Source: Mytilus californianus (Eukaryota; Mollusca; Bivalvia; Mytilida; Mytilidae). From it: 64,000 nt of DNA. The stretch lies in NCBI RefSeq assembly GCF_021869535.1, contig NW_026262712.1, positions 52,704,384 to 52,768,383 of the forward strand, in the 5' to 3' direction. Positions 36,490 to 48,600 of the stretch are shown in pieces. The first letter of the stretch is position 1. Each line of letters starts with the position of its first letter. A model generated the notes under the pieces. That model made no database searches. It had not been told where the DNA came from and saw nothing but the letters and a program-made list of their open reading frames with translations. Made by a program: the position numbers and the translations under genes.

Positions 36490-39400
36490 GATTAATTACT
36501 TCACGTGGGAATGGTTTCACTGTTGATACATGCATACCACATTTCTTGTATGTGGATTAACTACTTGACGTGGTTATAGTATGATAGGTGATACATGCAT
36601 ATCACGTTTCTGGTATTGGATTTACTACTCAACCTCATTCGAAATGGAATCACTGTTGATACATAAATACATTTAGTTGCGTCATTATCCTTTTATAAGA
36701 AATCTCCTGAAAAAAAAACCATATAGGGTTAAGTGTAATACTCGAGAGTAAACATTATCAGGAAGATATAAAGACATTATTTAAACCGATTGTCATTATC
36801 AAACCCTGTGTTCACATAATCCCCTGCTCTGATACAAGACATTTCGAATACAAATAATCGTATGATGCCGAAGTCTTTGCGCACCATACGTGCTTCTGGA
36901 AATATCTTGAGAAGGAAAATTTTAAACTGAAAAATATGACAATCACAATTTACCATACAGTAAAGTAAGAGTAGAAACAGATCAATAAAAGACTTAGACG
37001 TTCAATTTTACCCTAAGTTTTAATGTATTTTGCAAAGTTGTCATCTGCAAATTTTCAATCACAAATACATTTAAATTATGCAAGCATCAAAGCACTGGTG
37101 AACTAAATTCATATGCGGAAAATTTTCTAACGGTGGTGACATGTCAAGAAGGAAGTAAATGTAAAATAGTCTCGTTATGACGTTACCGGAAACAAGTTCA
37201 TGTACATTATTATCCTCGTTATGATTTCTTGTTAAATGCTACATCTTTTTGTCGAGTTATGGAACGAAGGTGATTCAAAACAGATGCAACACATATTACA
37301 ATGTACTTCTTGTTCAGTACCTGAACATGCATGGGAATAGTTTTGATGGAAAATGTATTGACTTTGTATTTACGAACTATGTATGAGTTTTGATTTATTT
37401 TGATACCATGCTGTACTTGAAGGTTTTTATAACTCAAACATTGTGAACAAGATAATGGACACTTACGATATCGAGACAATATTTCAAAAATGCAATAGAA
37501 AACAGGTGGGCAGTTTTGCGTATATTGAAGGAAAAAAAGTAAAATGTGTAAGTCGGATTTCTAGAGAGAAAAGAGGATGGAAAAGTATGTTGGCAACGAA
37601 AATCTTGCATAATAGAATGAAATATTGTTATTTTATTTCATCTTTGCAAGTGTCAACTGCCCATTTTTAGCAGTAACACACCCTTTGCTCATTCGTATAG
37701 CGTTAAAATATCTCAGTGAATGGGTTACGCTCGTGCATATTCAAATTAGACGGGATTCATAAACAGGGTTGTGCTCTTGACACAAAACCTTCTCCAACAA
37801 ATTATGAAGCAAAACGACTGAAATAGACAATACATATGTTTGGTTGTCACCATCACGAATTGGATGGATATTTCTTTTACGGATACAAGGTATATTTACT
37901 TTTTATTAACGAATCGCTTCAGCATTACATAATACCATTGTTCGTGTTTGTGCAAACTAAATATGATATTTTTGTATCATAGGTTTAGTGAACAATGGTT
38001 TAAAAGTTTTTGACTGATAAATGTTGGTTCAAAAGATATTTTATCGTGTTTTTTTCTTAAGTTCAAAAAAGATATTTTCTTACAATAAAAGTCAAATTGG
38101 AGCACATAAGTCATTGTAAGTGTTATTCCCGGAATATGTATACTTTTCGTAGTCCACTAAATCTGACATCTTATTAAGATAAAAGAAACAGTGTTTCAAA
38201 GAACGGGATTTTTTAAATACATGTCAGTTTAAAACAAGTAAAAACATTCCTGTCTAACTACAAAAGAAACCTTTCATAATGCCGTTAATACAAGAAAAAG
38301 AGGGCGTGTTTCACGGTCTCCATGAAGTTAGTTATAGCTCGTCTAATGATGCTCATATATATAGGTATCATTTTCAAACATCTTGTATCAAATCATACAC
38401 TAGTATAGAAAATTTTGAAAAGTTTACACAGCCTGACAATTTAGATGATCATACAGAAACTTTCCATGCTGATGATCAACCATGTTGTTCCTATTCTGTT
38501 CTGACCAGATCAATGCTAGTAGTTTTTGCATGTACAGATAGTAAAAACGCGACACACGATTTACTGAAACAGAAAGTAATAGAGATATTGGACAAAAAAT
38601 GAAATTTAAAAACAAAATCACTCCTTTTTCACAAGAATTTAAAACAAAGATCCTTTACTACTTTCATGGTTATTTTTTCTTAGCATTCCGGTAAAAATAA
38701 TTTCATCTTGAGTTGGCATTATACTACACCATGAATTTGGATAAAAAATATGATTGACAATCAAAATTTCCATAGCTTTTGTGAATCATACTCGGAAGTA
38801 CGAAGATATAACACCAACTTAGAAAAATTGAAAATATTCAGAATCCAAATATGTGATATGAATAAACAATGTATATTCAGCAAAATGATGAGCAAACGTT
38901 TAATCAGCAATGGTATGCTGTTGCGCAACAACACAAATGGCCTATGACAGACGTTTTATGCTCCCACATTAATATAATATGAGGATTTCATGGGCTTTCA
39001 TCTTTTATATAGCAACAGTTAGTAAGTGGCAATATGACTTATGTTTTGAGTCTTTTTTTATGCTCGAAACGGTAAACAAATTCTTTTTTGCGACCAGTTT
39101 AATCGTGGTGTCCAAGAATTAACGCAACACAATCTCATGGTTCCTTTATTTAAAACATTTTTTAGAGACCTAAACTGTGTAAAAGCTATTGCACCAAACG
39201 TATGGGAGGTTTTCCTTGACTGTCATATCTCATTTCTTGTCTCATCCAAAAGCACTGAAGACATTGAAGATCTCTTTACTGATTTTAAAGACAACACATT
39301 TGTTTGAAGAATTGAGAACACAAACTGGTTTTCTTCGAGGGACCTTTGTCCTTCAAGACATTATTTTAACATGCAAAGGTAAAGAACTTGAAATAAAAGT

Positions 39401-40080
39401 TGAGTATGCTACAAACAGAATTTAGCTTGTACAAGTATTTCATCATGTGGAGGGTCTGCGGGATGTAGAAATCATCTTACTCAACGAAGATCTGTCTGAT
39501 CAATATATGTAAAGTCAGAAATATTGGGAATATTATTTCTTATAAATATATTACAGTATAACTCATGGAGGATCGATACAGCTTGGACTATGCGGAATGT
39601 TTATACCCATGGATAAACAATGAGAAGCCCGGAGTTCTGAAAATGTTGTGCTCTTTGCATGTTAAAGGACCCTTGCAGCAACTTTTTCTGAGGGGTCCAT
39701 AGTAGGCCGTGATGTAACAATTTCTTCCCATATATGTAAACTCACATTAATCATGTTAGTCATAACAAAAAATATACGCTTACCTATCAGTACTTCATAT
39801 AAACTATTTTATTCAGTTACCTAGTGAAATATATGCCGCTGGCAACCGGTATATAATTAAACAGAATCAAAATTATATTAGATTCTTTTATAAGAAACTG
39901 CTTAAAATTCAGAAATATATATTTAAATGTACATGCTATGTAAAAATATCAATTGAAAGCCATTTTCTGTTTCGTCGTTGGCTTTTTTCTTGTTGCTCAT
40001 CTAAATTTCCCTCAAAAGTTGGCATTCGGTGATTACAAAGTTTTCAAATTGACTCGAACATGAATTGCTATTGTTTATTC
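36490..40080. other. Intergenic, no supported gene
   Basis: About 36480-36620 has imperfect ATTTCTTGTATGT...ATTAAC repeats. Plus frames at 37443-37670, 38279-38602 (107 codons) and 39189-39425 have no domain that I recognise and no splice-bounded context. The 107-codon frame is the least random-looking. Confidence 0.35.
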
Positions 40081-40084
40081 TTTC

Positions 40085-41770
40085 GTTAAAGGTGTAATGT
40101 CTTGCCTGTTTCAAAACTCAGATATTATTTTCAAACTTTGTATAACCCCATTTGAAAATTTAAACAATAATGAAAAACTCTACTACCGAACTTTGGCCTC
40201 AAATTACAAAAAGGATGCATCATTTATAGATTGTACGACCAGGCAAAAACAAATGTTTATACATTTCTCTACACGAAGATTTTAAATTTAGCCTGCAGGT
40301 ACTGTGGTCCATTAAAGATGAAAATTTGTTGTCTTGGTCACTGCACTAGACCGAAAATACTGCAAAAACAACAAACAACTATGTATTACTGGTAAATTAT
40401 TAAGTCAGGGATTTCGTTACCACAAATTACTTAAAACCTTTACTAAATTCTTCTATAAATATAAAGATCTGGTTTTGAAGTTTGGTTGTACCTGTAAAAA
40501 AACTTATTTCAAACGGGATAGCACATCCTCATTTTTTTACGGAGATGTTGTTTACCGTGCCCGGAAATTTAGAAACGATCCTGGTAAACTTATCGATCCT
40601 TTAAATAAATTTATTCTAAAAGGTTACCAATTCAACACTGTAATTAGATCTTTGAATATTGTTTTTATTGGTATTAATATTGCTTTTGTTATCAGTAAAT
40701 TAAAAGCAAACTTAATATTATTGTTATATACATATGCTTTTTCATGGATCTACAATCTGTCGATACCTGTATCTTGTATGGAATAACCGTTTCACAGATG
40801 ATATCGGATATATTCCTTATGTCGTAACTACAATACCCTTCCCTTTTCACGAATGTAACCTACCGAATTAGACTATTTACCGGATTTGTAATAACATAAG
40901 CAACACAACGGGTGCCACATGTGGAGCAGGATCTGCTTACCCTTCCGGAGCATCTAAGATCACCCTCAGTTTTTGGTGGGGTTCGTGTTGCTCAGTCTTC
41001 AGTTTTCTATGTTGTGTTATCTGTACTATTATTTGTCTGTTTGTCTTTTTATTTTTGGCCATGGCGTTGTCAGTTTTTTTCGATCTATGAGTTTGACTGT
41101 CCCTCTGGTATCTTTCGTCCCTCTTTTTTTTTGGCATTGCACAAGGTCATGTTTTTCTCTGACTGTTTATGACGTCTTTACACTAAATCCATTGGATGTT
41201 GGATGTGTACTGATTGATAATTTAGTCATAGATGCATGATTTTTTTTATTAGTTGTTATTGGCTTTGAACTAGCTGTCAGTAACTGCAAGTACTCTCAGA
41301 TCTGTACTTAGTGTCTTTTTGTTGTTGGGATGTACAAGTACCCGGCCACGTCCACTCTGTGTTTTTGTTAGATGTATTTTTATTTGTATCCATCTGATGA
41401 GTTAAGCCTTTTTCAACTGATTTTTATAGTTTGTTCTTATGTTGTACTGTTACACCACTGTCCCAGGTTTAACCCCGCCAAATTCTGTATGTATGTGCCT
41501 GTCCCAAGTCAGGAGCCTGTAATTCAGTGTTTGTTGTTTGTTGCTGTGTTACATAATTTGTTTTTCGTTCATTTTTTTGTACATTAATAAGGCCGTTAGT
41601 TTTCTCGTTTGAATTGTTTTACATTTGTCATTTCGGGGCCTTTCATAGCTGACTATGCGGTATTGGCTTTGCTCATTGTTGAAGGCCGTACGGTGACCTA
41701 TAGTTGTTAATTTCCGTGTCATTTGGTCTCTTGTGAAGATTTGTTTCATTCGCAATCATACCACATCTTC
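40085..41770 (+). mobile_element. Family-2 RT element, 3' coding end plus long tail
   Basis: The frame 40334-40786 contains KLLSQGFRYHKLLKTFTKFF and FFYGDVVYRARKF. I recognise these as the region after the RT core in a common bivalve retroelement protein; the RT core itself is not present. After the stop, the non-coding tail (about 40800-41770) contains CACATGTGGAGCAGGATCTG, GTTTTTGGTGGGGTTCGTG, TGGCGTTGTCAG and GGCCGTTAGTTTTCTCGTTT. It is the best copy of a tail found in fragments across the window (1120, 21540, 23335, 25645, 26285, 27370, 41780, 43510, 53785). Confidence 0.75.
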
Positions 41771-41779
41771 TTTTTTATA

Positions 41780-41990
41780 TAAACACTACAAGAAAACCTA
41801 AAGACCTGGCAACACGAACCTAACAGAATACCATGGTTCAACCTAGGTGCTAAAGAAGGATAGGCATATCATGTTCGACATATGCAACCCGTCGTGTTGC
41901 TCATGGCAATTTCAAATTCAGTGATAACTCTCGTTCGGTGATGTCACAATCCAGAGAAAAAAGAACGGTATATTGGCTATGACAATAAGA
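41780..41990 (-). mobile_element. Family-2 fragment, inverted
   Basis: GGCAACACGAACCTAACAG, AGGTGCTAAAGAAGGATAGG and CCCGTCGTGTTGCTCATGG follow the reversed order of the tail start. Adjacent to the plus-oriented copy, it makes a head-to-head pair. Confidence 0.55.
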
Positions 41991-42099
41991 ACATATCCGG
42001 GGGCATACGTAAGATTTACCCAAAATTTGAATATCTGATTGCCGAAAAATATGATTGATTGATTAAATGATTGCTAGTATCAAACGTCACTTTCAGAAC

Positions 42100-42260
42100 A
42101 CTTGACTTCATCAAGGTGGCCGTTTTTTTCTTGGTTGAGGAAACCGGAGTTCACGGAGAGATTCACCGATCTTCGGCAAAAAAATCATGGCCATCCTAGT
42201 CAATTTATTTAAGATCGGGTTAGAACGCCTCTATCCTAAACGGGATTCGAACAAAAACTC
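42100..42260 (-). mobile_element. tRNA-derived SINE, Meta-SINE-like
   Basis: The minus strand has a Pol III B-box-like GTTCGAATCCCG (42241-42252). About 55-120 nt downstream come GCCGAAGATCGGTG, CTCTCCGTGAACTCCGG and TTTCCTCAACC. The CTCTCCG..CTCCGG..TCCTC core resembles the central domain of metazoan Meta-SINEs. The head before the B box is diverged and no complete cloverleaf is visible. Confidence 0.5.
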
Positions 42261-42670
42261 AAATTTGACAGAATATTGATCACTGTAGATGAACTCCCTG
42301 GAAAGTATGTTGAGACAAACATGCAAACTTAACCATTTGTTAAAAGCCAATAACCTTCGGGAGCCAATAAGGTAACACCTGCCTCAGAATCTCTAAACAT
42401 TAGGTAAGCAATAAATGGCATAAACAAATTGGGATACTTTTAATCGCTCGCAACACAGGTTCAATCTAATTACATATTAAATCCTTGGTTTCGTCATTAA
42501 ATCACGTACAAATTTTCAGCCAAATATTTGTAATTAAGAAATATTGAAAGACTGTCAAAGTCTTTAAGAAATAACAAATAGTACATCGAATACGTAGGTT
42601 TGGTATTTAAATACCTAAATTGAGAGAAAAAGAAATAACCAAAGACAGTCATTTGAAAATTTTGTACACT

Positions 42671-42676
42671 TTTATT
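42671..42676 (-). promoter_or_regulatory. Poly(A) signal of lectin copy D
   Basis: AATAAA on the minus strand about 20 nt after the stop at 42697. Confidence 0.75.
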
Positions 42677-42696
42677 TAACAATTCAGTTAATTAGA

Positions 42697-45600
42697 TCAA
42701 TCATCTAATGCATAAACTTTCACTTCAGCAACACTGAGGTATTCTCTCCCTTTGATCGTCAACCTGACGTAACGTGCATATTTGGTATTTTGGTTACATT
42801 CGAATACAAGATGTTCTCCAATTCGACTTGGTCCTTTGTAATGAGCACATAAATACATCTGATTGTGAGAAGGTCCAATTGTTATATCCAAGTCGTGAAG
42901 TCGATCTCCTGCAATATTTGATAAACACAAAATGCAGTTAGGCTTTACATCTGAAACGTAGTTTCTTGAATTAAGAAATAGAGCTTGACAAACAACAAAA
43001 CAAGTGTATGTGGAATATTAGACCAATCGAAAAAGTTTTATTTTTAAATATTAAAAAAGTCTAGATGAACATAAAACTATCTTTACATTTGGTGCCATTA
43101 CACCATACACGTTACACCTTTGCACCATACACCTTACACATTACACCATAATGCAATTTAATTTCAAAGAAAGCGTGCGCCTACAAAATTATTTATTAAT
43201 TTTAAAAAACGAGTTTTGATCACAATATAGTAAATTAATGAATAAAATTAAAAATCATTTCTTATCAATATTTTGCATAATTTTAAATGTCGTACACCAT
43301 TCATTCACACTATTCTCGATCGCACGTTACACCATTTCACTATTCCCCTTTCACCATACACCATAGTACCATACACCTACCATTGCACCATATGCTAAAC
43401 ACCATTACACCATACACGTTTTTGTTGGAAGTTTACACCATCCAAGGGCTGTATGAGAATGAATCTCTATGCTGTACTAGACAGACACGATAAATCGAGG
43501 ACATGTCACTTAATCTTGACCTATAACGTTTATGACTTGGATGGAGAGTTGTCTCATTGGCACTCATACCACATCTTCGTATATCTATGACATCAAATTG
43601 CGTAACTGTCACATGACTAAAAACAGCAAACATTGACACAAAATACTTCTTACTTATGACTGAATCATAGCAACTTAAAAACATTTAAAAGAATTGAGTT
43701 GTGTTAGCCTACTAAAGCGATTACTTACCACAACAATCTTTTCTATTGAAAATGTCTATCCTTTTTATCTGAAATTCATTCCCTAAATCAACCTCCAAGT
43801 AAGGTGATTCGTCAAGTTCTGTATGACTAGCTGTATCTAAATTTCCATCGACAGAAGCACTGGCGTAAGCTTTTCCATAATCTGAACTTTGCCTTGTTTG
43901 TTTTCCATATGCAATTTCTCTCAATTGAGCAATATTTTGATCTATGGAAACAAACATCAACAGCATTAACTCAATGAAAATCATGCACTTGACGATTTTT
44001 AGGCCTTTTTTACTCGTGTTTTTAATGGTCCGATTATACTTGCTTAGAACAAAGGTAGACGTGTGGTGCTTATGCTACCTGCGCATATTATGCAGACACC
44101 GACCCTGTTGGTTTATTCTTCGACCAGTCAATGTCTAAACTAGTAGCGAATACATACAAGGAATTTGATAAAACCTGGGAAAACATTCCGATTAAAGGAA
44201 ATTTAGAGGGCGAAGCGTTGGTTTCAGTCATTCTTTTGTTTTTGCCTGCTGAAGTACATGCATTATACTGGTGAAAATGCTTTTCGATTTAATAGTGAAA
44301 TTCCCATTAACAGAAATCTTATGCATTTAAATGTGATACGCTTGGAAGATAATAACTATTTTTTATGACCCAGATATATATTCTATAGTTTTAGTGGTGG
44401 AGATGAAAGGAGAACTGTTATCAACATAACATTCTAATTAGACTAGGAGAAGAGAGACGATAGACCACTAATGAAAATATTTTATATTTTGGACAGAGAC
44501 ACAGACAAGTGGATATAGATATTATTACAGGTATTAGTAATTAATTTTGTGTAAACATTAAAATAACATTTAGTTAATTGTGTGCATCATAAGCATTTCT
44601 GAGATTACCGTAATCTGGAACGTTTGAATCCCAACATTTGGAAGCCAATTGTGTATGAAAAATTAAATACATGAGAAGGTATATGACCACAGAGAGCACT
44701 GACAAGAATATTCATATTTATCTGAGGTCGCTTTGCCTATTTGAGTGGAAGCCTTAATTCATTAGAGATTGTTAAATATATCAACGGATAATTTTCGAAA
44801 GGTATGATGTTAATCATGGCTGTACCGAAGCACCGACTATTGAGCTAACGAAACATATGTGCTAGCAGTTCAACAGCAGCGACCCAGTGCTAGAAAATGA
44901 AATTAACACACGATGCATTCGGAGTGTTTTTCGCCTTAAAATTACTTTACTCGAGTAGTATAATAAATAAATGCTGTATTTCAAAGGCACAACAAAAAGC
45001 CGTACACAAAAGAATGTCTGAATGAAAAGGGGGCTTCTTTACTATATTTTTCTATTTTGTCTATTTCAGAACCCTATTTTTCAGTTTTTTAAAACATAAT
45101 CTGTCCCATGTGTCTCTATTTTTTCCCCCAGTATTCTCTATTCTGTAAACCCCATCCATACTCTCATAAAGACAATTCGAACAAGTATTCTCCTTATTTT
45201 TTAAGCTAAATTACTAGAATATGAAACACGAAGCATTAGTATTGTAAGACGTATGTTTATGAAATATATTCAAACTTCAATTGAATGGACTTCTTTCATG
45301 AAACTATCTGCATGGCAGTATTTCAGTGATATGCGATAATTATAGGTTGTATAATCGTTCTTATTATCATCATAATATCAGTTTTTGTTTTGGCTTCTTT
45401 CTTTCATTTTGGACATTTTCTTTTATATATTTTAACATGAGAACTAGGAAAAGTTCTGTAGTTAAAGTCAGTAAATCTATAATCTAATCGCTGTTTCACT
45501 ATGTGGTTAAAATTTCTATGAGCTTACTCATATTTTTAAGGTATGAAATATAACAAAAGACATTTTGACAAGTTACCTCTCTGCACAACTTCAAGAATGT

Positions 45601-48600
45601 CTTGTAAAATACCGTTATGACGGTTCAAAATAGCAGAGGTTTCGTTTAACTTTGATTCCATTCTCTCCAACGACAATGACTTTGGTCCAAGAACAGAAAT
45701 TATGATATTCCCTGTAAATTAAAAAACGAATTGAATATAATATTCATATTTTAATTTAATTTTAAATCCTTACCAACTTTAAAGGGAACAAATCCCAAAC
45801 AAGATATTACTGTGTTTGTTGTTTATTTATTAGACTATTTTCATGAAAATGTATCAAGAAAGTGCATCTGAAAACGTTTTATGATTTCTACTTCATAGTA
45901 ATGTATTTGACAATTCTATCTAGTTTGGTGCTATACATTGTTCCCCTGTGAGTACTCTTTACAGTAATATTGTCATTTTCGATGTATAAGAAAGAGATAA
46001 TTAGATCAGAGAGTAGATAGAAATGTGCTTGCTTGCTCGCGAATTTCAATCCACAAACAGGACCAAAAACTGACTTTACTGACTTTGTAATCTCATTATC
46101 AAACATAATACTGACAATTTAATGAGTTGTTCAATTCCGATTAATACAATGTGATTTTAAAGATTGATAATTTTTGTAAAATTATACTATCAGTTGTTAA
46201 CTACTACTGTTACAAATATACCAACTTCACCTGCATATGGGATATATATTTCCCAACTCATTCGGTATTCAAGATCTTGCAACTGCTACTCAGACTTTAT
46301 AAAACGTCACCAGTGTCTTAGGAGAAAGTTGATGAACCAGGGTTATGTCAAAGAACGTCTCGTCTTTTTTTTACCGACAATACGACTAATTAAAGAGTTT
46401 TTAGTTTGCTTTGGACATCGCACACATTAATATATCCTCCAGAACTGAAAATTAAAAAAAAAAAAACAAAAAAAAAAAAACAGACACGGCTTCCTCCGCT
46501 TCATATTTAGACTTATACCTCAAATTTAACATCAGCGGTCATCTCAGTACCAGAATCTATGACAAATGAGACTGTTCTAATTTTGAAATTATCAATTTCC
46601 TCCACCTTAGTAGTAATATACCAACTTCACCTGAATATGGGATATACATTTTTTTTTAACTAATTCGGTATTCAAGAGCATGCAGCTGCTACTGAGATTT
46701 TATAAAACGCCACCAGTGTCTGAGCAGGAAGCTGATGAACCAGGGTTGTGTCAATGAACGTCTCGCACTTTTTCTAAAAAAAATCATCGGAAGATACCAA
46801 GACCTTGTTGAGAAATATTCAGTATCAGCTTCACAAATAATACATGATGGTCATAAAGTATAGATTCTAGCTAGGTACTGACGTTGTTTATCATCTTAAT
46901 TACGTGTTATAGTGTTCTTTTTATTTGTCTTTATATATTTTTAACCTTTACTCTTTAGTCCATTTTTGGTAATATAATTTTGGCGTGGCTCGGTATTCAT
47001 TCATGTATTATTGTGCTATGATATTTTTTTGTATTCTTGTCTTTCATGTTTGCTTATTTGCTTTGTCTATTGAGTGTCTACATGTCATTTTTTTCTTTAT
47101 TGACATAGTTGTTAGTTTTCAAAGTGATTAAGATAATAACACAATGTTGACTGCTGTACCCCAATTTTTAACATTTTTACCTATTATGTCTGTTTGTTTT
47201 GCTCACACATTGTTGTCACTATAATATAATTTTACGCGACTGTCATACAAGTGAGAGGTTTAGCTAGCTATAAAACTAGGTTTAATCCACGATTTTCTAC
47301 ATAAGGAAATGCATGCACCAAGTCAGTAATATGACAGTTGTTTGCCATTCGTTTGATGTGTTTGAGCTTTTGATTTTGCAATTTGATTAGGGACTTTCCG
47401 TTTTGAATTTTCACTAGAGTTCGGTATTTTTGTTATTTTACTTTTTATGGCTCAAATCTTAATAGAATGGTACCTGTGTAGTTTCACTGATTCATTATTT
47501 GTATTCTGCGAGTTACAATTTGTAGCCTACACAGATTTTCACGAATTCAAGAACTAGAAATACACGAAATGATAACTAGCCTAGAATCTTAGTTTGCTGA
47601 ATTAAAAGAATTAAAAAGGTTTACACATCCTACATCGTCGATTGAATTGCCACATTTACAGGTTTTCTTCATGTTGAGTAATGTCCCTTCCAATTCAAGG
47701 CTCTTAATTTCAAGTACGTTGTTATCTACGAAATCAATTCCAAATTTTAAAAGATAATCAGGTTTTAAACAGTTATTCCATACTTTTCTTTCAAAACTAA
47801 AAGGATTTTGCCATTACGGCAGTTGGTAGCATCCACATTATCAAGCTTCTTTACAAATTGAAATAATTTCAATCGAAGGTTAGTTAGATCTTCTTTAAAG
47901 TAAATACCATATATATCCAGCTTACCATATAAAGCTTTTGTTTTTCAAAAACCTTTGCTTTACAGTTTTTCATAGAACACAAAATGAAGGTGCGTGGATT
48001 GTTTAGGACCCCTTTCTTATCAACACAGTGACATCTTACTAAATCAGCTTGCTTTAAAAGGTTTAATACATTGCATGACAAGTAGATACTAGTATGGAGA
48101 ACAAATTTTCGCCATTTTCCTAAGCTATACCGGCGAGTCTAATGTTTTTCTCATCTGCTGTCAATAGCTTAAGCATTAAGTCTAACAGCCGAGTATATTT
48201 TCTCAATTTTGGCGTCTTGCAACACAATTTTTTTTGATTTCCATGCTATTCGAAAGCACATTTACGGCTGGTAGTGACAGTGGCATAACTTAAAATGCTA
48301 TCATATCGGATTCGTCTAATTCCTGGGAATTTTCTGTCTTAGCTCGAAGTTATTCTTGTAAATCACATAATGGATTATCAGCTATAATGTCTGATCGCGC
48401 TTCTGCAAAATTGATGCAAACTACATTAAATTATTCGCCATTTTCCTAACATGGTTGTTCCTTGGCGACATTTGCATACGCTTGGAAGAGGATAACTAGT
48501 TTATTCTGTCCCAGTGATACGAAAACGCCATTATGCTGCTTCCCTACTCAAGAATGGGAAGTTTGCAATATAAAATAAATTTTATTAATGCGTGTATTGT

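Noticed and set aside
38279-38602. 107-codon plus-strand frame ending LLKQKVIEILDKK
   Set aside because: Least random-looking of the unassigned frames, but no recognisable domain, signal peptide, splice site or paralogue in the window. A protein search or RNA-seq coverage would decide.
40912-41239. Two hydrophobic frames of 86-88 codons
   Set aside because: Lie in the non-coding tail of the family-2 element, which recurs in many broken copies.
42241-42252. tRNA gene suggested by GTTCGAATCCCG
   Set aside because: No acceptor stem or anticodon arm could be folded around it; better explained as a SINE B box.
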